Shown: piece by piece, positions 30,301 through 45,300 of the stretch
Layout of the letters: the number at the start of each line of letters is the position of its first letter
Position numbering within the stretch: the first letter of the stretch is position 1
Origin: Pomacea canaliculata
Lineage: Eukaryota; Mollusca; Gastropoda; Architaenioglossa; Ampullariidae
NCBI RefSeq assembly: GCF_003073045.1
Contig: NC_037592.1
Location: forward strand, 16,759,844 to 16,823,843
DNA length: 64,000 nt
Reading direction: 5' to 3'
Translations under genes and position numbers: made by a program
The notes under the pieces: model-generated
Seen by the model: the letters and a program-made list of their open reading frames with translations, nothing else
What the model was told of the DNA's origin: nothing
Databases searched by the model: none

Positions 30301-33300
30301 TCAAATTTAGATACCTGAAATAATTAAGTTGCCTTATAAAACAGCTATGATGATGATGATGATTTAAAACAAACCAAATTCTGTTTTCTCTGTATAATTT
30401 AAAGGTAGAGTACATCATTTAGGTGCTTTGGCTGTGGGGGCATCGTGATAATCATGCAACCAAATCTTGCCATTTCTCTGGCATTCTCTTGGATTTGCCT
30501 TATACATTTCATTTGAAAAGTGTATTGCCTGAGCATTATGCTTTACAATCGAAGGCTATCTTTGTGTGTGCATATGTGTGTGTGTCTATATGCATGATTT
30601 AGATTGTCTTTGAGGGTGTACTTACTAGAGGCTACCAAAGTGACATAGCACTGGATGACATCTCCTTCAACAATGGCAATTGCCCTACATCAGGTAAGAC
30701 TTCCTTCTTTGAAGCTAAAAATGTTAATTATTTTGTCTCTCTGCATTCCTTCCTTGGAACATTACAGAACAAAATATACATCAATTTTCTAAAGTTTAGG
30801 TTTTCTATTCAATAGTATTTTTCATGACAAGAAGATGTTCAGCTGTGTTTTGCACATTTCTTTCTTGCCGTTCTGTGAATAAATCGTGACATATTGTGTG
30901 GGATCTAGATATTTGATCTACTATTCACATAGTAAGCATATTTGAACTAATGAGCATATCTTTTTTTATATTTCAGTCAGTTGTAGTTTTGATTCTGATG
31001 ATATCTGTGGTTACCTGCAAGAAACAATTGCTAATTATAGCTGGACCAGGCAAAGAGGTCACACACCAAGCTCAGGAACAGGTCCAGCCGCAGACCATAC
31101 CTATGGCACAATGAGTGGTAAGTCAGACTGGTATGGTATGTGTGACTTGTCCTCAGTCTTGTGGAATATCTCATATCATGTTTTCTTCACACACACACAC
31201 ACACATGCACATGTCTGTATTGGCGAGTGTTTAAAAACAGTTAAAGGTCATTTTTTGGAGGTACCTTTTTTTTAATAATGACTGGTAAAATGAAGTGGAA
31301 GACACTATTTTCTTATTTAAATACCATCCCAATTCTCCTACCATTCTGTTCTCGAGATAAAAATGCCTAAAAACTTCACCATGAGCACAAAAATATCAAC
31401 AATATTTTGTGAGGATTCTACATCGATATGTTTATGTTGTGAAGGTCACAGCCAATGGAAAAAAAGCTAACTAGGATGATATGTTAACTAGGCACATCTG
31501 TGGACAAATGTGACATCACGAATTTGACTTCTTTCAGGGCATAGTGATGTTTGAAGTAGTCAAAAGTGGAAGAGGGACGCTCACCCAGATTTTGGGAAAA
31601 GTTGATTCTTATTCTGAGTGTTCCCCAGTCATTAGAAGAAAATGTTTAATGTTTGTACATTTTCAAAATAAGCTTTTATCTGTTGCTTTCTCTAAGGGTA
31701 CTACATGTATGCAGAGGCTTCCAAAGGAAATCCTGGCGAGAATGCAAACCTGTTGAGTCCTGTGCAGCCTGCCACAACAGGCAAGTGCCTTCACTTTTAC
31801 TACCACATGAGTGGCACAGGCATGGGAACACTCATGGTGTCCATCAGGGCACGGGCTGTAAGCACCGTCATCTGGCGCCGCTTTTCAGACCAGGGTGATG
31901 ACTGGCATACAGCACAAGTCTCCATCAATTCCAACTTTCAGTACCAGGTAAAACTTGAAACATCAAGAATAAGCGATGCAAATGTATATCAGCATAAAAT
32001 CATATCATTTATGTATATACTTTGAACATTCAAAATTAGATCCTCTTGTTAAGTATAAAAGATGATCAGCTAAATCATTCAGGGTATTATCATTTTATGA
32101 TCTTTAAGGTCAGTGACATTAAAATCACTGTTAAGCATAAGGGCTATGCAGGTGGGTCACTGTTAGAAAGCGCTGTTAAAAGCTTGGCATACAGGCTTAC
32201 TTTTTTTTCTTTAACCTCAGACACTATAGTTACAAATGTCATGACATTAACTTATCTTCGCAGGTGGAGTTTCAAGCTGTCCGGGGAAGCACTTATCAAA
32301 GTGATATAGCTATAGATGATGTTGAGCTGCAGGATGGCCTCTGCTCACTGCCAGCTTCATGTGACTTTGAACAGGGACAATGTGCCTGGAGCAATGATGA
32401 CGCTGATGATGACTTTGACTGGATTCGCTCTCAGGGCTCCACCATCACTGCAAATACTGGCCCTACAAGTGACCACACTCTGCAGAATATTAAAGGTCTG
32501 TGTGGATGTAGGTGTGTGAGTGCATACACATACATGTGCATGTGTGTGTGAGAGACAGAAAGAGACTGAAGTTACGGTAAACAGGTAAATTACTTTATGG
32601 ATCTTTCATGCAGACACTGCTGCCAGCAAAAAAGTAGACATCCCACTGAGTTGCTTGCTTGATTTTGCAGGTCACTACATGTACATAGAGGCATCTCAAC
32701 CTAGGAAACCAGGAGACAAAGCTCGACTGCATTCAGAGATTTTGAATAACAGTTCACATCCCCAGTGCCTCACCTTCTGGTACAATATGCATGGAGCTGG
32801 CATGGGTACCCTCTCTGTGTATAAGAACCTAGTCTCTAGAACGTCAGGACTTATTCAGCTCTGGACACTGAGTGGAGACCAGGGAGCTCAGTGGCAGAAA
32901 GCCTCAGTCCCTGTTCACGACAACAAAAAAGAGTTTATGCTGGTCTTTGAGGGAGTGGTTGGCAGTTCCTACCTTAGTGATATGGCCATTGATGATGTCA
33001 GTCTGACAGATGGAGACTGCTCTTCTAGTAGTCAGCCATCAAAATTTACCTGCAGAAATCAGCAGACTGTGACTAGTGATAAAGTGTGCAACTTTGTGAA
33101 GGACTGTTCTGATGGCAGCGATGAGGTTCAGTGTGGAAACTGTACCTTTGAGGTAGATCTGTGTGGGTATAATGACATTAGCAAGGGTTCTTTTAGGTAC
33201 CTGCGCACCAGTAATTCTACATCAACAAAGAGTCTTCCAATTCCATTTGACCATTCTTACAACAAAAACAGTGGATATCTGCTGTATGTGGACACAAGCC

Positions 33301-36300
33301 GAGGAACTTTCAACTCTTTGGCCACATTAGCAAGTCCTGTACTTCATCAGTCTTCTCCAGCCTGCCAGCTGTATTTCTACTACTTCATCATTGGTAGTGC
33401 TGGTGCTGGTCAGCTTCAGGTCTCCGTCATGACTGGAGACACCAAAACCATTGTCTGGCAGCTCCGTACCAGCTCTGTTACTAACCAGTGGCTACTTGCT
33501 GTGGCAGACATAGGTGCTTTAATGGAGACTTCCAGATTTACATAGAAGCCACGAGATTTTGTCATATGGCAGCCTTGTCATAGATTGATGTTCAGCTCCT
33601 TAACTGTGGATACCCACCCCACAAGCATATTGCCCTCCTGGTTCCTTTCAGTGTCAGATGGGATCGTGTATTAACAAGGATCAAGTGTGTGATGGGGAGA
33701 AGGACTGTGGTCAGCAGGATAATAGTGATGAAGCCACCTGTACGGCTGCCCACATGTGTGACTTTGAGCACTCACTCTGTGACTGGGCTCAGGATGTCAC
33801 AGATGATTTTGACTGGGTAATCATGAGTGGTCAAACCCCAACTCCAGACACAGGTCCCTTCCGTGACCACACTACAGGTCTTGTGACAGGACATTATGTT
33901 TACACAGAGTCTTCTGCACCACGTCGCCCTGGTCAAAAGGCAAGACTACTTAGTCCAGTAATCCAGCCTACTACAGCCAGTGACAACTGCTATCTTGTTG
34001 TCTACTACAAAACATGAATGGTAGAACTATGGGTGACTTTAATGTCTACATGCAAACATCATCCAATGGTTACCTAGCACTTTGATTCATCGCTCGGGTG
34101 ACCTTGGTCCTGTGTGTGGGTGCGAGATTCACGACTTCTTGTTTCTGCTCAACCATTTTCTCTTATAGTTGAAGGTGTTATTGGCCCTAGCTATTATAGT
34201 GACTTAGCTGTGGATGACATTGTGTTGTCAGCAGGCTGTAGATTTTCACAAAATACTCTTCCTACAGCTGGTTACACTGTAACTGACACAACCCCCAAAG
34301 TTTGTGCAACGAGCCAGTACCAGTGTGCAAATGGCGACTGCATAGACCAGTCTCGCTACTGTGACTTCTCCAAGGATTGTTCAGATGGCTCTGATGAGTT
34401 GACATGTGGCGCCTGCAATTTTGAGGCAGGACTGTGTGGCTACAAAGATTTAAGTGTTGGACGCTACAACTGGACACTGAGCTACCCAGCTTTGATGGGG
34501 TGGTGGCCCAGCTTCAGATCACACTCTGGGAAATAGACAGGGTCACTATGCTTATGTGGAGGGTGACAGAGGAGTGTTTCAACAAGTGGCCAGACTTCAA
34601 AGCCCTCCATTGCCAGCACTGTCTACTCAATGCACTGTTTCTTTCTTCTTTTACATATCAGATCATCAGTTAGGTCTCTTTCAGTTTGGGTTCAATATCA
34701 ATGATTCATACAGAAATGTATTCACTATTGCTGGACGCTATGGGTCAGGCTGGGAACCAATGAATATATACATAGGTAGTTTAGGTGGTCTACCAGCAGG
34801 CTCTCATCTTGAGTTCCGTGTGACGCCTGGCCAAGGAGCTCTTGTCAACAACTCTGCTGACGTGGCAATAGATGATATTACCTTTACTTACTGCACTCCA
34901 AGACAGCTACCTCCCGCTGTCAGCTGCACTTTTGAGACAGGATTCTGCACCTGGAACCAGAGCACCAGTGACCAGATGGACTGGTTAAGGCACCAGGGCT
35001 CAACACCAACAGCGCACACTGGCCCATCTGATGATCAAACAACAGGTGTAGGTTACTATGTATACATTGAAACATCACCACCAACAAGACCAGGTGATTC
35101 AGCTGTCCTGCAGACTCCATGGCTGCTGCCTACAGATTCTGCAGGTTACTGTCTGACTTTCTGGTATTACATGTTTGGATCGACCATGGGTAATCTCACA
35201 CTTAACTTAATGACACCACAGGGCATTCAGACATTCTGGTCTAAACATGGACCTCAGGGTGATCAGTGGAGACAAGCCCAGCGAACTGTTGTTTCCACTA
35301 CAGAATACTCCCTCTTCTTCCAGGCTTTTTCAGGAGGTTACCTTGGAGACATTGCAATAGATGACATCTTAGCATTGAGGGGACCTTGTCCTCCTACAGC
35401 ATCTTGTGACTTTGAAGAGGACACATGTTCGTGGACAAAGAGCAGCATGGGTAATATCAACTGGACCCTGGGCACCAATGGTTCTACAGCCATGGGAACA
35501 GGACCAAGACTAGATCACACATTTGGTTCAGACTCAGGCCACTTTTTGTTTCTACATGGAAGCAAATCAGGTGACCAGGCATTCCTTGCCAGCACATTAC
35601 TTAATAGTGTTTCATCATTTTGCCTACAGTTCTCGTATTACATGCATGGACAACATACAGGATCACTGAATATATCTGTCACTATAAATGGAACTTCTCC
35701 GCCTCAGTCTATGTGGAGCCTGCAGGGAGACCAAGGAGACCAGTGGAAGCATGCTGCAGTCAGTCTCCCCTATCTGAGCAATCAACAGTTCAGGATTCTA
35801 TTGCAAGGCATCAGTACTGGTGGTCAACAAGAAAACATTGCTGTTGATGACATCAGCTTCAACACTGGAGATTGTCCATTAGGTAGCTGCAATTTTGAAG
35901 CTGATATGTGTTCTTACTCTAATGTACTTACTGGTGATGACTTTGACTGGCAGAGAGGCCGTGGGGAATCATCAAGTCGCACATTGGGTCCATCTACTGA
36001 CCACACACGCCACACATCATCTGGGCACTACATGTACCTGGAAACTTCTGGTGCCAACCTCACAGCAGGGCAGAAGGCGTGGCTAGTGAGTGAGACTCTA
36101 CCATCTCCTAGAAATCCAACAGGAGGATGTCTTTTCTTCTATTACCACATGTATGGGGTGGGAATAGGCACCCTGAATGTCTACACATGGTCTGCATCCA
36201 CTCATAACTTGACTCTCATCTGGTCTGTAAGCGGCAACCAGGGCAATGTGTGGAAGTATGGCTTAGCTCCTATACTGACTAACAACTCATATGAGATCAC

Positions 36301-39300
36301 CTTTGAAGGTGTTTATGGAGGCAACACTACAGGAGATATTGCCATTGATGACATATCAGTATCATCTTATCAATGTTTTGGCATGACCAAGCCTACAACT
36401 CCATCAAGTGTTTTAATATCACCAGTGACATACCCACCTACCTCCATAGACTGTGACTTTGAGTCAGACATCTGTAACTGGCAGCAAGATACTAGTGACC
36501 AGTTCAACTGGGAGGTTCAAGCTGGCAGAACACTGACTGGGACAGGTCCCACTGCTGACCACACTTACAGTACTCTTCGAGGGCACTTTGCCTACATGAA
36601 CTCATCACATGACTCAGCAAACAGCTCTGCTCGTCTGCTCAGTCCAGCACTGACCATTGGACCCCAGGGTGTCTGCTTTAAGTTCTGGTACTACATGTAT
36701 GGAAGCTCTATTAACAGGTTAACTCTTCTTGCTCAGCGCAATGGAAAAAGTCAAGCAGTAAGCATTTAATTTTATCTTGATGAATATTTTATTTCTAAAA
36801 TCTTATGGTAAGTTTTTTTACTCTAGTCATTTATATATTTTAATTTTATTTTGTTGTTATCAAAGGGGCTTTTTATTATAACTGTATATTGGTATCATTA
36901 ACAATATTAGTCGCACATTAAATGGGAGAAATTCTGATGTTTCTGTTCCTTCTCAGGCCCTGCTGTTTGGAATTCTCTGCTAATTTGTCTTTGAGGTGAT
37001 CCGGTGGCATAACGGTTTGTGCCAGTCACTAATACAGTGAGGTTTGGCTGTCGTGGATTCTTATCTTAGGCATGCTGTTCTTTCTCTGCATGTGGCATCT
37101 GTTTACAGGCTGACTTCCGTGTCATGATATAGTTCCTGGCTCAAACAAACACCAATATCCCCTTCTTTCTCATTGAACAATGTCTACATTTGAAACCTTT
37201 AAATCTGATCTCAAACCTGACTCTTTAAGAAATATCTTGTACAATCAAGGTACTTTTCTTCTCACTTCTTACTTTTTCATACCTTTTACTTCGTTCATAT
37301 TTGTATCGTGGTTTTTATTCATTTATTTTTCTTGTTTAGTTTGCTGTTGGTTCATTTGTAGTCTTTTGTGTGTGATGTATTGAATTCACATCCACCTGGG
37401 AAATTTGCTTCAGAAATTTGGTTATTATTGCTTTTTTTCACAGACAGTAACACAATTGCTTAATGTATAGATACACAAAAAAAGAAACTTACAGAAGTTA
37501 TACAAAAAGTACATTCATTTCTCAACAACCAAGCAATCATTTGAAACATTATATCAAAATTATGAAATTAATAAGAGAAAGGTTAAAGTTACATGCAGAC
37601 CACAGTCTAATAGCTGCTGTATATTTAATTACTCATACATGCTGATGTCATAAAGGGAAAATTGAAAAAAACAAACATAGCTAGGGACCAGGTGCCACTT
37701 TTACCACGAGTGTTACTTAATGGTGCTTGAAGGTCTTTGGTCAAGTGATGTGTTGCATGTGTCCTAAGGGAAAGAAGTACACTTTAAACTGCCTTAAATA
37801 ACACATTATTATATTTATTATACCTCTAATATTACACTTATCATTTCTTGAAAAATGTCTTTGAATGATACTGATAAGATGTTGGGTAAAAATAGAACTT
37901 TTATGTGAATGGTCATAAGCTCAGTTTTGATGAGGCCAAAACAAGTCAAAGTTTCTTCATTCTTACATAAATTTTTAAACATGTGATTCATGAACGTATA
38001 ATGTGTTTAATTCATAGCTTGCATTTACTGTTAACAGGATTTACATTTATATTTACATTCAAACATGATATTATGCAATAATATCCCTCACATTTGCAGA
38101 GAAATAAGCACATGACAAGCACACCTGAAATAGTGCAAGCAGTTAGAATATTATTTGTAGTGTTTCTTCCTTCAAACAATTGTTTTAGTTATGGACACGG
38201 TCAGGGACCCAAGGACCACAATGGAGGTACGGTCAGGTACATATACGCACTAATGGATCTACAGTCTTCATCCTGGAGGGTCTGCCAGGACTTGGTGCAC
38301 ATGGGGATATTGCACTTGATGACATTTCTGTGAATGTTGACCGCTGCCCTGATGAAGTGATCTGTGACTTTGAGAATGATAAGTGTGGATACACTCAGGC
38401 ATATGATGACAACTTTGACTGGGACTTGAATCTTGCTTCAGCTTTTGACACGATTTCTGGCCCCTCTGCAGACCACACTTTTGGTACATCTCTAGGACAT
38501 TACATGTACACCATCTCCACACTACCACCTGGCAGTTTTGCACGAATGGACAGTCCCTTGCTGGGGGCCAACCTCAGGCTCCTGTTTGCAGTTTTGGTAC
38601 AACATGCATGGGTACAATATTCAGGGAGCAATAGTAGGGACAGTTAATGTGTACACTCGTAGTGATGGTGCTCTTAGTAACACCATTTTCACGCGGACAG
38701 GAGAGCAGGGTGCTGAGTGGGAAATTGCCCAAGCCACTCTCCGCAGTACTGTCCCATTCAAAGTGACATTTGAAGGTGTAGTTGGAAATGGATTCTTCAA
38801 ATCTATCTGTATAGATGACATCACTGTTCAGCCTGGTGCTTGTCCTGGTGAAGGTAACTGTGACTTTGAGGAGAACCTTTGTACATGGAAGAACACTGCT
38901 GTGGGAGATAACTTCGACTGGCTGCAAGGGCAGAACCAACCACTGGCAGGTTTTTCAGGCACTGTTGTTGACCACACCCTGAACACAGTCTATGGTGTTT
39001 ATATGTACACTGACTCATCTCCACCTCGTCAGACTGGTGACAAAGCATGGCTTATTTCACCATCATTTGACAACTCTACAGCTCGCTGTCTGTCACTGTG
39101 GTACATGATGGCTACAAGAGGTACTATCAACATCAAAGTCATTGCTTTGACCAATGGTACTGTCATAAATGTTGTGGGTATAAAGCAGGTTAGTGTGCCA
39201 TCTCTGTTGCTATGATTTAATTTGATTAGGTTAGTAAATACCTTATCTCTATTTACATGATATAACTTTTTATCATTAGGGAACATTGCAAGGCTATACC

Positions 39301-42300
39301 TATTACTTAATTATGTCAATGACATGACTTGAGAGACATACACAATATCACTGTTCATGATATGTAACTCTTCTTCAGGAGTTTAGAGGACATGGCATGC
39401 CTTTTGTTGCTCTGTGTGTGTGAGTGCGCATTCTTATGCACATGTTTGTATATGTTACACATGTGTGTGTGATCTGTGTGTCTGTGAGTCTTTATATCTG
39501 TGTTTGTGTAGCACTAGAAATTTATTGTTTTCTGGAAATTTATGTCAGTCTGCACCCTGTAAGAGTGCACTGAACACCAGTGTGTGAGGAAATACACTAA
39601 TTTGATCTTTATTATTATTATCATTATTATCATATTCTTTCGCTGATGAAGACACATTGGTGTAGCCTAGAAAGCAAGAGCCATTATTCCATTTTTAAAC
39701 AATTCAAGTTCATTTGAAAATGTTTCTCTTTCTTCTTGTTTTAATGAGTACATATATATATACACATGTGTCTGTGTGCTGTTATATGTACATCTTTTGA
39801 TCATCATTTTCTCCAAATCATTACATGATGCTGTTTTCGTGTTTCAGGAGAGTACCAACTGGCAGTTGTCAAGAGTGACCATAGCTAACATAAAGTCATC
39901 TTACCGCATTGTAATCGAACACATTGTTCAGACTCCAGGTCTGAGTGATGTTGCTATTGATGACATCTCATTACAGACAGGAAATTGCAGTGTATTGCCC
40001 ACAATGTCTCCACAGCAGTGTGCCTTTACATGTCCTGGATCGACCACATGCATTGCTCGCAACAAAGTCTGTGATTTTGTTTCTGACTGTCCCCATGGAG
40101 AGGAGGAAACAGCTTGCGGCTACAACTGCAACTTTGACAATCAGACTTGCCACTGGGTCAGCAACAGTGAAGGAACCTATGTCTGGACAAAATATCGTGG
40201 TGCTACTCCTGATTCCAACACAGGGACCAGACAGAGATCACACCACTAACTCTGGCCTGGGCTACTACTTGTACACAGATGCCTCTAATGGAACTCGTTA
40301 TGATCAGGCTCTTCTTCAGAGCCCACTGTTCCAGAGCTCTTCACCCACTTGCCAGCTAAGCCTCTGGTACCACATGTTTGGCAGTGGAGTTGGAGATCTT
40401 TTTGTCATGAAGGAGGAAGGTGTCACAAAAACTTACTTGTGGAAAACTAGTGGTGACCATGGCAACCGATGGTATCAAGCAGTTATTCCTATTGAGCGGA
40501 TGGCCTCACCTTTCACTCTGACTATTGGATCTACAAGATCCTTTAATGTTCTTGGTGACATTGCCATTGATGACATTTTTTTCCAGCACTGTTCCTTCCC
40601 AGACCCAGCTACCAGCTGCACAGCACACAGCACCTTTAAGTGCAGGAGCCAGGCTTGTGTTCCAACACAGAATGTATGTGACTTTGTTGATGACTGTGGA
40701 GATGGCACTGATGAACTTGACTACACCTGTGATGATTATATTCGCTGTGACTTTGAGACAAGCATGTGTGGATGGAATCAAGATACTACAGACAACATGG
40801 ACTGGAGTCGACTTGCAGGACCCACCCCTACATCAGGAACTGGCCCTTTGCATGACCACACCCTGGGTACCAGTTCAGGACATTACATCTATGTAAAAAG
40901 CTCTGACCCTCACAAAGAAGGAGCCACAGCCAGGATTATTAGTCGTGCCTTTCAATCTTCTGCATCAGCTCCATACTGTCAATTGAAGTTTTTCTACTAC
41001 ATGTATGGCCAAACCATAGGCAGTTTGTCAGTTTACACTCGAAATTCTTTCAATGGTCCGCTTGTTAAAAGGTTCAGTAGATCTGGTGAGATAGGCAATT
41101 ATTGGGTGAGCTCTGTGGTACCTATCTATGACACAAAGCCTTTCCAAATCATAATAGAAGCAACCTTGCACAATGCTTCTTTGGGAGACATAGGAATAGA
41201 TGACACCATCTTCACTTCAGCATGCAAACTTCTGACAACAGACTTTCCCATAGGCACACCAGGTTCTTCAGTCACAACACCTTCACCTTGTGGTGACCCC
41301 AGTGTTTACTATCAATGTTTAAATGCTTCAAGATGTATATCCAGAACTCTGGTGTGTGATTTTGTTACCCAATGTACTGATGGTTCAGATGAAGCCAACT
41401 GTGGGACATGTGATTTCCAGCAAGGTATGTGCGGTTGGCAGGACATCAGTGTTGATAAGTATGTGTGGGAAAGACATAATGGCTCCACTGCTTCTGCCAT
41501 TTCAGGCCCAAACGCAGACCACACCACAGGGAAGACCACTGGAAACTATATATATGTAGACTCAACTGCAACAGATGACTATGGGAAGGCAGTGATGATA
41601 TCACCCATGTATGGTGCCATTGGTGCTGGTTGTGAAATCAGTTTCTGGGTGCACAAGAAGACTTTTGCATACCTGAGTCTTTACCTAGTTCCTCCAGGAC
41701 AGAGTCCATATGATGGCCAGCGTATTCAAGTGTGGCAAGTTTCAGCATCTCTGGGCAGTAACTGGACCAGTGCTACAGCTGGTTTAGGGGCACATCCCCC
41801 TGGTTACAGACTTGTTTTTGAAGGTATTTTTGGCACAACAGATGGTGACATTGCTCTTGATGACATTACATTCAGTCCCAGCTGTGCTCTTGGCTCTAAC
41901 ATGAGTAAATGCCCATCAAACCAGTATCACTGTGATAACCACATCTGTGTAGACAAGACCAGGGTTTGTGATTTCGCTAATGACTGTGGAGACAACTCAG
42001 ATGAAAAAAACTGCTCCAGCTATGTTGAGCGTTGCAACTTTGAGGTGGATTTGTGCAATTGGATTCAGGATCAGACAGATGTATTTGACTGGACCAGAAA
42101 ATCAGGGTCTACCACCACAGCAGGCACTGGCCCTGACAGAGATCACACATTAGGCACTGAGACTGGAACATACTTGTACTTGGAGAGTTCTAACAGAAAA
42201 GCTAATGACACTGCCAGGTTAAAAAGCCTAATTTTCCAGCCAGCATCAGAAGGTCAGTGCTACATGCGATTTTTTCATCACATGCTTGGGAAGGACATCA

Positions 42301-45300
42301 ATGCTCTTAACATCTACATAGAAGGAGCAGAACAAGGCTCGAGAGCACTGCTGCTATCTATTCATGATCAGCAGGGTGATGAGTGGCGCAAGACCATCCT
42401 CAGCATTGTTAGTGCATATAACTTTAGGATTGTGATTGAAGGGACAACAGGGGCCAGTGACCTTGGTGATATAGGCTTGGATGATATCTCTTTCACACCA
42501 GGCTGTCGTCTGGCAGTAGGGGCAAGTCTACCACCGGTGCTCCCAACAAGCACCAATCATCAGTGTCCTACAGGAACATTTTTTTGTGGACTAAACACAC
42601 CATGTCGCTTGGATGTTTTACCTCTGTAACTTTTACTCTGACTGTGTAGAGGGCATAGACGAAGCTCAGTGTCCATCAGTTTGTGATTTTGAAAACCATG
42701 ATTATCATTTTGTCCCTTTGTGTGGATGGACCAATCAAGCAGAAGGCAATGCAGCAGACTGGATTTTAAGGACTCCAAGTTCCTCAGGTTATCCTGCAGT
42801 GGATCACAATCCAGGGACATCTTCTGGACATTTTGTTGGAGTTATATTCCCTGTCACCCAGTCTGTGCATGCTAATTCATGGCTGGTGTCTCAGATTTAT
42901 AGAAATTCAGGTCCTTCCTGCAGGTTTAATTTCTGGTACATGCACAGTGGCAGTACCATCCTTAATCTTTATCTATTTGTCAGGTCTGGTGGTGCAGACC
43001 AGCAAATCTGGGCACTGCCTGCCACTAGGCCTACACCAATGTTTGGCACAATGCTACTGCCTTGATACCCTCTTGTGTATCAGAATTTCAGCTTGTGTTT
43101 GAGCTGCAGGGACTGAGCAATGGCTATGCTGCTCTTGATGACTATTCCTTCCAGAACTGCGGATTACCTTCCATGAGTTCTTCTCCTCCTGTCTGCAATG
43201 AATTAAGTGAATTTCAGTGTGGCAATGGGCAGTGCATACCCAAAGGCCAAGTATGCGACATGCAGTCAGACTGCTGTGACAATTCTGATGAGTCTCCTTA
43301 CCAGTGCTATGCATATAAAAAAATTGATTTTGAGCAGGGCTTGGATGGTTTTGTGCAGCTGACTGATGACAATTTTAATTGGACACGTCATCGGGGTCCA
43401 ACAGAGACATCAGGGACAGGTCCCTCACAAGATCACACAACTGATTCTACATCTGGATACTATTTATATATTGAGTCTTCCCCTCCACAGCAGATGAATG
43501 ACAAAGCTCGTCTAGCTTACTATCTACCAGCACCCACTCCTGGCTTTCATTGTAGCATGCGTTTGTGGTACCACATGTATGGAGCACACTCAGGGAGCCT
43601 TAACATCTACAGTCAAGATGCAGCAGGTAACACTATCCCTTACCAAACCCTGGCCTTAGACCATGGCAACCAATGGCTGAAATCAGAAGTCACTTTTGAT
43701 GCACAGCTTCCTTTCTCAGCAATCATTGAAGGAGTCGTAGGGGTGGGACAACTGAGTGACATAGCAATCGATGATGTCTCTTTCACACCAGGATGTGGCA
43801 TAAGATCACCTACTACTCCTCCTCCAACGCCATCTGTAACAGTGACACAACCCTCCACTCCTTCAACTTTCCCACCATGCCAGGCTAGTCAGTTCCAGTG
43901 TGCATCCACTGGCATTTGCATCCCAGGAGAAAACCAGTGTGACTTTAACACAGACTGTCCTGATAACAGCGATGAAATGTCATGTTTCACCATCGGTACC
44001 TGTACTTTCTCAGCCTCCTTTTGTGGATGGGCAAAATACATTCCTGATTTAATGGACTGGCAGCTTGTGAGGCCTAGTGATATTCACAATGTCATAACTG
44101 CACCACAGAAAGATGGCGATGGGTCAAGCAATGGCTATTTTCTGTACTTACAGGACACTCAAAATGGTAACACCAATGGCCAGACAGACAGACTTTTGAG
44201 TCCAGCGTACAGCAGATGTTCTGGAGAGTGCAAGATTCAGTTCTCATACTTCATACAGGGATCTAACCCAGGAGCTCTAGCTCTCTCAATCTTTTCATCT
44301 TCTGTGAACAACACTCTGTGGAAATCAGTCAGCACTACATCAGATCAGTGGGTCACAGAAACTGTTGGACTTGACCGGAGGAAAGATAAGTTCTCACTAC
44401 AATTTGATCATGTAGATGCACCTAACATGTCAGGAACTATTGCTATTGATAACATTAAGTTTTCTAACTGTGAGCTACCAGTTCCTGTTTTAAAGTGCCC
44501 ATCAGACTTATTCAACTGCTCAAACCATGCTTGTATTGATAGCAGTCTCATTTGTGATCACATGGATGACTGTGGTGACAATTCTGATGAAAATCCCAGT
44601 CTGTGTACTCAGTACAAAATGTATGACTTTGATGAAAACCTACAGAGCCTTGGTGAGTTCACACAGGGCCTGACCACTATAGATGATCAGCAAGACTGGT
44701 CACTGTACAAAGGAAGCAGTACACCGGGCCTTCCCACCATGGATCACACAACAGGCACCCACTATGGACACTACATCTATCTCTGGGCCTCCAACGGGAC
44801 CAAGTTTGGGGACACAGCATGGCTTGTGTCTACACCCTTCCAAACCTCTACCTCAGACAAACCTTGTTCACTGCACTTCTTTTACTATATTTATGGCAAC
44901 AATGGACATCAGATCAACATCATGTATCGTACACATCGCAATGGACCAGCAGACAAAGTGGAATGGTCAGTGAGTGGCAGCTATGGAGCCATATGGCAGA
45001 GAGCATCCACACAGATTAGTGTCTCCCAGCCATTCCAGGTCATCATCGAAGGTCAGCTAAGGGGCAGCAGCTATGGTGTAGCCATTGATGACCTTTCCCT
45101 CAGCCCTGGCTGCTCTGTCAGTGACAGTCCATTGCCAGCACTACCAGTAACCCCACCCACCACACCTCCTCCAGCCTGTACAAGCAACCAGTACTTATGT
45201 ATCATCAACAGGATGTGCATCAGCAACAGGAGTCGATGTGATGGTGTCAGTGATTGCCCTGACTCCTCAGATGAACTTGGCTGTGGTGAGACAGTAATTT

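Noticed and set aside
30340..30364. (GATGAT)n reading as a His-rich or Asp-rich peptide
   Set aside because: Simple trinucleotide repeat in an intron; the apparent peptide is frame noise.
33546..33657. Possible short intron removing the first frameshift cluster
   Set aside because: Readable MAM and LDLa homology continues through the interval in alternating frames, and no GT-AG pair removes the breaks without deleting domain sequence.
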